From: Xanthobacteraceae bacterium | Lineage (GTDB): Bacteria > Pseudomonadota > Alphaproteobacteria > Rhizobiales > Xanthobacteraceae | Length of the DNA: 64,000 nucleotides | Direction: 5' to 3' | NCBI GenBank assembly: GCA_019746135.1 | Contig: JAIESI010000032.1 | Coordinates: 32,838 to 96,837 of the forward strand | Part shown: piece after piece, positions 58,700 to 64,000 of the stretch | How the letters are laid out: each line of letters starts with the position of its first letter | Position numbering within the stretch: position 1 is the stretch's first letter | Position numbers and translations under genes: made by a program | The notes under the pieces: model-generated | What the model was told of the DNA's origin: nothing | The model's database searches: none | What the model saw: the letters and a program-made list of their open reading frames with translations, nothing else

Positions 58700-59710
58700 C
58701 TACACCCGCCACAGCAGGGCGCGGGCCAGCGGCTCCGGCAGACCAAGCGCGTTGACGATCAGGCCGGTGTCCACCGACACCATCAAGGCGCCGACAACCG
58801 AGATCGCGGTGCCGGCGAGCACCAGCGGCCCGATGACCTCGTGGGCGGGGTTGAGCCAGGTGGAAAACAGCATCCGGAACACCAGCGAGAATTGCAGCAG
58901 CGGCATCACCAGCATCACCGGCGCAACCGCGACGCCGGCGAAGAAAAAGCCTTGCGCCGCCGCCACGAACACCCCGGAGGCCGCGAACCAGCGCGCGTTG
59001 AGCGGGCTCATCGAAAAGACGTTGCGCCGGACCGCGGGCAAAATAAGGGCCAGCGCCGCCACCGCCGTGGCTGCGGCGTAGGAGATCAGCCCGCCGAGAA
59101 TGCCGGTCGCCGGACCGGTGTTTTCCAGCGCGAAGCGCGCCATCACCGGCGTCGAGCCGTAGGAGACGGCCGCGAGCGAAGCGAACAGATAGCCGGCGAC
59201 GTAACGGGGCGCGAACTTCGGCGCATCGGGTTCTGCAGGGCTTGTTGCCGCGGTGCGGGCCGGCGCCTGCTGGGTGATGACGGAGCCGCCGATGATCAGC
59301 GCGCCGCCGATCATCTGCAGCAGCGTGCACGGCTCGTGCAGCACCACGACGGCCATGACCATGGTCACGACCACCTGAAGTTGGACCACCGGCGCGGTCA
59401 GGTTGACGCCCGCCTCGGCATTGGAGCGAAAGTTGCAGTAGCGGCCGATGATGAAATGCACGACGCCGACCGCAGCCATCCATGCGGTGGCGGCCATTGG
59501 AAACTGCGGCAGGCGCAGCAGTTCGCCGGTCAGGAACGCCAGCGGCAGGAAGCAGACCACGCCAAGCGGGACGGTGACGGCCATTCCCTGGATCGGGGTG
59601 CCGCTGACCACACCGCGCCGCGCCATGGCGGTGTTCAGGGCGAACGACGCCGCCGACAGAATCGCGAAAATGGCTCCCAGCACTGAAACCCCTCGACTGC
59701 TTCGCCCCAT
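58700..59710 (-). CDS. EamA/DMT-superfamily transporter
   Basis: Two five-TM halves; LGAIFAILSAASFALNTAMARRGV...LHEPCTLLQMIGGALIIGGSVI. Alternative GTG start at 59683. Confidence 0.88.
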   Translation of the reverse strand: MGRSSRGVSVLGAIFAILSAASFALNTAMARRGVVSGTPIQGMAVTVPLGVVCFLPLAFLTGELLRLPQFPMAATAWMAAVGVVHFIIGRYCNFRSNAEAGVNLTAPVVQLQVVVTMVMAVVVLHEPCTLLQMIGGALIIGGSVITQQAPARTAATSPAEPDAPKFAPRYVAGYLFASLAAVSYGSTPVMARFALENTGPATGILGGLISYAAATAVAALALILPAVRRNVFSMSPLNARWFAASGVFVAAAQGFFFAGVAVAPVMLVMPLLQFSLVFRMLFSTWLNPAHEVIGPLVLAGTAISVVGALMVSVDTGLIVNALGLPEPLARALLWRV

Positions 59711-59880
59711 AGCGCGTCGAAGACGCGCGTGAACGCGCTGGTGGCGAGCTACGGCGGGCTTGGAGTCCGCCGAAGCGCCCAGGCGCGACCCGGCTTCGCT
59801 CGCTCTGCGAGCTACGCCGGGCTGGAAGTCCGCCGTAGCGCGCAAGCGCGAAGGCGGAAGATGCGCGTCGACGCGCTGCT
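59707..59880. repeat. Composite dispersed repeat (modules from two repeat types)
   Basis: 59707-59739 identical to 31689-31721; 59744-59778 identical to the reverse complement of 20690-20724. Confidence 0.75.
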
Positions 59881-59904
59881 ACGCGTCGCAGTCTCGATGC
59901 TGCC

Positions 59905-60134
59905 AGATCGCTGAGAAACTGTCCTGCGCGGTTTTCGAAGGTCAGTCCCTCGCGGCCTTTGAGAGCCTCGCGGCCGCCTGCGAGGCGGCGTCGAAGAGTG
60001 CGGCGGTGACCCGCGTGATCGCGACCACCGGCCAGCGGCCCATGAGCGCCGACGACTGGCAGCTTTTCAAGAACCCGTCGCCCGAGACCTGGCCCGCTGT
60101 TTCGAGGCTGCTTGCTGACGGCGGTATGCCATAA
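59905..60134 (+). pseudogene. Possible truncated ORF fragment downstream of the composite repeat
   Basis: EKLSCAVFEGQSLAAFESLAAACEAASKSAAVTRVIATTGQRPMSADDWQLFKNPSPETWPAVSRLLADGGMP*; the only upstream start of the listed ORF (59760) lies in repeat sequence. Confidence 0.35.
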
Positions 60135-60222
60135 GGTCAGCCCTTGACCGGTCTGACGTGCAAGACTGCGCTGGTCTGGTCAGTCCGGGGCAGCGACAGA
60201 CAGGCGGGAGGGGAAGACTAAG

Positions 60223-61209
60223 GTGTCCAACAAGCCGATCGTCGTCGATTTTCACGCGCACATTCTCGAGCCGCATGTCCTGAAGGTGTCGTCGGGCCGT
60301 ACGGTGACGACCGGCTTTGGCGCGATCGCCGAGCTGCCGCGTCCGGCGGGCTCGCGCCGCGAGCAGTGGTACAAGCAGATGATGGAGCCCGAAGCCCATC
60401 TCGAAGGGCTGGCCAGGATGGGCGTGGACGTTTCGGTGATTTCGTCCTCGACCGTGATCCAGAACACCGCCTGGGCCGACGCCGGCACCGGACTGGAGCT
60501 CGACCGGCGCTGCAACGATATGATCGCCGATTGGGTCCGCCGCTATCCCGGCCGGTTCGTCGGTACGTTCACGATCCCGCTCAAGGATCCGCACCTTGCG
60601 CTGTCGGAAATGGAGCGCGCGGTGAGAGAGCTTGGCCTGCGGATCGCCAATCTGCCCGCCAATGTGGAGGGCGTGTATCTCGGCGAGCCGCGTTTCCGGC
60701 CGTTCTGGGAGGCGGCGAACGAGCTTGGCGTCATCGCCTTCATCCATCCTGACGGCGTGCTCGATCCGTGGTTTCAGAAATACAGCCTGTGGAATTCGGT
60801 CGGCCAGCCGATCGAGGAAGCCAAGGTGATGTCATCGCTGATCTACGAAGGCATCCTCGAAGCGTTTCCGGATATCAAGATCGTCATGGCGCACGGCGGC
60901 GGGTATATGCCGCACTACCACGGGCGGCTGGATCGCAACGTCAGGAACCGGCCCGACACGATGGCCAACATCAGCCACCCGCCGAGCTGGTATCTCAAGC
61001 GGTTCTACTACGACACATGCGTCTATGACCCCGTGACGCTGGACGCGCTGATCACGCGGGTCGGAGCGGACCGGATTCTGATGGGCTCGGATTTTCCGGT
61101 CGGCGAGACCGATCCCGTGGGGTTTCTCCGGCGCTGCGAGACGGTCGACGATCGCGCCTTCGCGCTGATCTCCGGCGAAACGGCCCGCGAGCTGCTCGGC
61201 CTGCGTTGA
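60223..61209 (+). CDS. Amidohydrolase-family (ACMSD-like) metal-dependent hydrolase/decarboxylase
   Basis: KPIVVDFHAHILEPHVL...GVIAFIHPDG...IVMAHGGGYMPHYHGRLDR...DRILMGSDFPVGETDPVGFL. Confidence 0.93.
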   Translation: MSNKPIVVDFHAHILEPHVLKVSSGRTVTTGFGAIAELPRPAGSRREQWYKQMMEPEAHLEGLARMGVDVSVISSSTVIQNTAWADAGTGLELDRRCNDMIADWVRRYPGRFVGTFTIPLKDPHLALSEMERAVRELGLRIANLPANVEGVYLGEPRFRPFWEAANELGVIAFIHPDGVLDPWFQKYSLWNSVGQPIEEAKVMSSLIYEGILEAFPDIKIVMAHGGGYMPHYHGRLDRNVRNRPDTMANISHPPSWYLKRFYYDTCVYDPVTLDALITRVGADRILMGSDFPVGETDPVGFLRRCETVDDRAFALISGETARELLGLR

Positions 61210-61267
61210 CGCGATGGCTGTTGCGGCCGGCCGCGACTGACGCCATCGCGGCTCCGCCACAAGCGGA

Positions 61268-62176
61268 TCAACCCCTCGCCTTGGCCTGCTCGGCGAGAAA
61301 CCGCCGCAACCGCTCGCGCACCGCGTCGGCGCTCTGCGGCGTCCACTTGCGGAAGCCCTCGCCGGTCCGCATGCCGAGCTTGCCCTGCGCGACCAGGTCC
61401 TTGATCAGCCGGGTCGGCTCGGTGCCGCGGTCGAGATCGGCCATCAGCGTGTTCTGGATGTCGAGCGTGAGGTCGACGCCGACGAGGTCGGTCTGCTCCA
61501 TCGGCCCGAGCACGGCCATTCGCGCGCCGAAGCCGCTTTTCACCACCTCGTCGATGGTGTCGGCGTCGCAGACACCCGCGGCGATCAGCGCGATCGCCTC
61601 GCGCTTCAGCGCATGCTGCAGCCGGTTGCCGACGAAGCCCGGAATGTCCTTCTTGACGTGGACCGGCTTGCGCCCGGCGTCGCGCAGCAGCGCCATGGTC
61701 TTCTGCACCGCTTCAGCGCTGGTGAACTCGTTCTGCGTGACCTCGACCAGCGGCACGAGGTGCGGCGGATTCCAGAAATGCGTGCCGATCACCCGGCCGC
61801 GATGCCTGAGCTTCTCGCCGATCCGGGTCGACGGGATCGCCGAGCTGTTGCTCGCAAGGATCGTGTCCGGCGCGGTCAGGCCTTCCAGCTCGGCAAACAG
61901 CTGCTGCTTCAGCGGCAGCTTTTCCGGCGCGGCCTCGAACACGAACGACACGTCCTGCATGGCCGGCGCCAGCTGCTCGTGCGACGAGATGCGAGCGAGC
62001 AGCGCCGGATCGCCGTCGAGCAGGGCGCGGGCGCTTTCCAGGCGCTCCGGCATGGTTTTCCGCCATTCCGCCGACGGATCGTAGACGCGGACGGTGTGGC
62101 CCGCGACGGCCAGGAGGTAGGCGATGCCGTGGCCCATCAGGCCCGCGCCGATCACTCCGATGGTCTGGCCGCTCAT
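61268..62176 (-). CDS. 3-hydroxyacyl-CoA dehydrogenase (NAD-binding)
   Basis: MSGQTIGVIGAGLMGHGIAYLLAVAGHTVRVYD...ILASNSSAIPSTRIGEKLRHRGRVIGTHFWNPPHLVPLVEV. Confidence 0.94.
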   Translation of the reverse strand: MSGQTIGVIGAGLMGHGIAYLLAVAGHTVRVYDPSAEWRKTMPERLESARALLDGDPALLARISSHEQLAPAMQDVSFVFEAAPEKLPLKQQLFAELEGLTAPDTILASNSSAIPSTRIGEKLRHRGRVIGTHFWNPPHLVPLVEVTQNEFTSAEAVQKTMALLRDAGRKPVHVKKDIPGFVGNRLQHALKREAIALIAAGVCDADTIDEVVKSGFGARMAVLGPMEQTDLVGVDLTLDIQNTLMADLDRGTEPTRLIKDLVAQGKLGMRTGEGFRKWTPQSADAVRERLRRFLAEQAKARG

Positions 62177-62359
62177 ATCGCTTCCTCTCGTCGCCTTGTC
62201 CGGTGAGTTCCGACCGTTAACGGCTGCGCAACGCTGTTTGTCAACACCTCCGCAAGCCTGTTCGTCAACGGAAACGCAAGCCGGATGCGCCATGTTCGCC
62301 GCCATCAAGCGCCGTCATGTCAACAAGAGGCGCATCGGGCGTTTACGGGGAGTCGGGGA

Positions 62360-63301
62360 ATGTTCGGCGCGATTTCACGCGTCCTGCTGCTGCTTGCGGC
62401 GATCACGGCCGTGGCGGTCACGGAAGCGCATGGCGGCCCGATGTGGCCGGCGACGATCCATCGCGAGGACGTCGACGTGTCGCGCTATCCGTGGTCGGCC
62501 GTCGGCAAGCTGTTCAACGAGACCGGGTCGTCGTGCAGCGGTGTGCTGATCTCGCGCGACGAGATCCTCACCGCGGCGCACTGCCTGTTCAACTACCGCA
62601 CGCGGCGGTTCATCCAGGCCTCGGCGCTGCATTTCCTGGTCGGCTACCGCACCGGGCGCTATGCGGCGCATGCGCGGATCGCACGCTATGACATCGGCCC
62701 GGGCTTCGATCCCGAGCGCTACGACCAGACCTCGGGTTCGGATTGGGCGGTGCTGACCGTCACCGAGGCGTTGCCGGAGCACATCGAGCCGCTGCGGCTT
62801 CGCCGCGACGCGGCACCGGCCGGCACCAAGGCGGTGCTGGCGGGCTATCCGCAGGATCGCGCCTTCGCGCTCACCGCCGACCGCGATTGCGAGCTGCGCG
62901 AGAAGGTCGGCGGCGGACGGCTGATGCTGCACACCTGCCGCGGCGTCAAGGGCACGTCGGGCGGGCCGATTCTCGTGGGCGAGGCCGGCAAGGACATGCA
63001 GATCGCGGCGATCCAGATCGCGACGTTCCGTCACGAGGGCGTCGACAAGATGCTGGCGATCCCGGCCGAGGCGATCCTGCGGCTTGGCGGCAACGGCGGG
63101 GAAGCTTCGCGCAGCCATGAGCCGGCGTTTCCAATGGCGCCGCAGTGCTTCGGCTTGCGCGACATCGGGCTGATCGATGTTCAGCTCAGGCTTGGCCTCG
63201 ATCTGTTCGAGACCGCTGCGTCGAGCCGCGGGCCGAGCGAGCAGCGCGTGGCGGACGCCGCCTGGATCGCCTTTGAGGCGTTCTCTATTCCGGTGCCCTA
63301 G
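62360..63301 (+). CDS. Secreted trypsin-like (S1) serine protease
   Basis: SSCSGVLISRDEILTAAHCLFNY (His), SDWAVLTV (Asp), CRGVKGTSGGPILVG (Ser; GTSGGP). Confidence 0.92.
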   Translation: MFGAISRVLLLLAAITAVAVTEAHGGPMWPATIHREDVDVSRYPWSAVGKLFNETGSSCSGVLISRDEILTAAHCLFNYRTRRFIQASALHFLVGYRTGRYAAHARIARYDIGPGFDPERYDQTSGSDWAVLTVTEALPEHIEPLRLRRDAAPAGTKAVLAGYPQDRAFALTADRDCELREKVGGGRLMLHTCRGVKGTSGGPILVGEAGKDMQIAAIQIATFRHEGVDKMLAIPAEAILRLGGNGGEASRSHEPAFPMAPQCFGLRDIGLIDVQLRLGLDLFETAASSRGPSEQRVADAAWIAFEAFSIPVP

Positions 63302-63743
63302 GCCCGTCGCCCCACTGTACCAGCTCGAGGGTGATGCCCTCGGGACCCTCGAAGAGCCGCAGCTTCCGGCTGATATAGTCCATCTCGTCGCTCAGCATGG
63401 TGACGCCGTTGGCCACGAGGTGCGCGGTGGCCGCCTCGATGTCGTCGACGCGGAACCCGAGGTGGTTGAATCCACGTTGCCGCAGATTCGTCGGGTGCGC
63501 ACCCGGATCGGCCCCCGGGGTCGGCTCGAACACGAGCAGCTGGATTTCGAAGCGAGGATTCGCTCCCTCAAGCGCGAGCGTGATGTGCTGCGCTTTCATG
63601 CCCGGCATGCCCATGTACCGGGCGGGAACGCCGCCGTCGATCGTCGCGACGTGCTCCTTTCGGAAGCCGAGGAGCGCGAAGAATGCGATCGCCCGTTCGG
63701 TGTCGGCCACCGCGATAGTAACGTGATCCGGATTGAGGAACAT
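63285..63743 (-). CDS. VOC/glyoxalase-family protein
   Basis: MFLNPDHVTIAVADTERAIAFFALLGFRKEHVATIDGG...GFNHLGFRVDDIEAATAHLVANGVTMLSDE. Confidence 0.92.
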   Translation of the reverse strand: MFLNPDHVTIAVADTERAIAFFALLGFRKEHVATIDGGVPARYMGMPGMKAQHITLALEGANPRFEIQLLVFEPTPGADPGAHPTNLRQRGFNHLGFRVDDIEAATAHLVANGVTMLSDEMDYISRKLRLFEGPEGITLELVQWGDGPRAPE

Positions 63744-64000
63744 CTCGCTTGCTCCTTCTCGTCAACGCATCGGGCGGCGCCCGCTCACCTGTGCCGAGTA
63801 AGCTGCCGGCATCCCACGATACGCGAGTTCGCAGTCACCTCCATGGGGCACATCTCAATCGTGTCCGGCCCGGTCAGACGAAGCCGTCGTCATCGACCAT
63901 GTCTGTGGTTCTGCGATCCTCCCGGGGTGCTGTCCGAAAAGTGGTTGGAATTCGGCGTGGCGCGATCTCCGATAACATGAGGGTATCGTTTCAGGCTGCG

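Overview
High-GC alphaproteobacterial chromosome segment. The gene families and repeat types resemble Bradyrhizobium/Rhodopseudomonas-like Hyphomicrobiales, but this is an inference from content and no database was searched. The window is dominated by catabolic and uptake genes: a Rieske dioxygenase / FAD monooxygenase / CoA-ligase / enoyl-CoA hydratase / UbiD-family cluster; three complete branched-chain-type (Liv) ABC transporter sets; two Bug/TctC binding proteins; an orphan molybdenum-hydroxylase large subunit; an LLM flavin monooxygenase plus hydrolase pair; and a second UbiD-family decarboxylase. Other modules are a FecR / CHASE2-PAS-GGDEF / PilZ signalling group, a circularly permuted ATP-grasp / alpha-E / transglutaminase group interrupted by a Spy-OmpR-kinase cassette, a ParE-type toxin-antitoxin pair, a trimeric-autotransporter / small secreted protein / classical autotransporter locus, and several dispersed inverted-repeat elements. 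The most notable observation is a stand-alone SIR2-domain gene (47870-49675), a candidate anti-phage NADase. It starts 5 bp after a UbiD-family gene and is followed immediately by a frameshifted remnant of a second UbiD 3' end, which suggests a defence cargo inserted at or recombined into a ubiD 3' end. No tRNA, rRNA or CRISPR array was recognised by eye.
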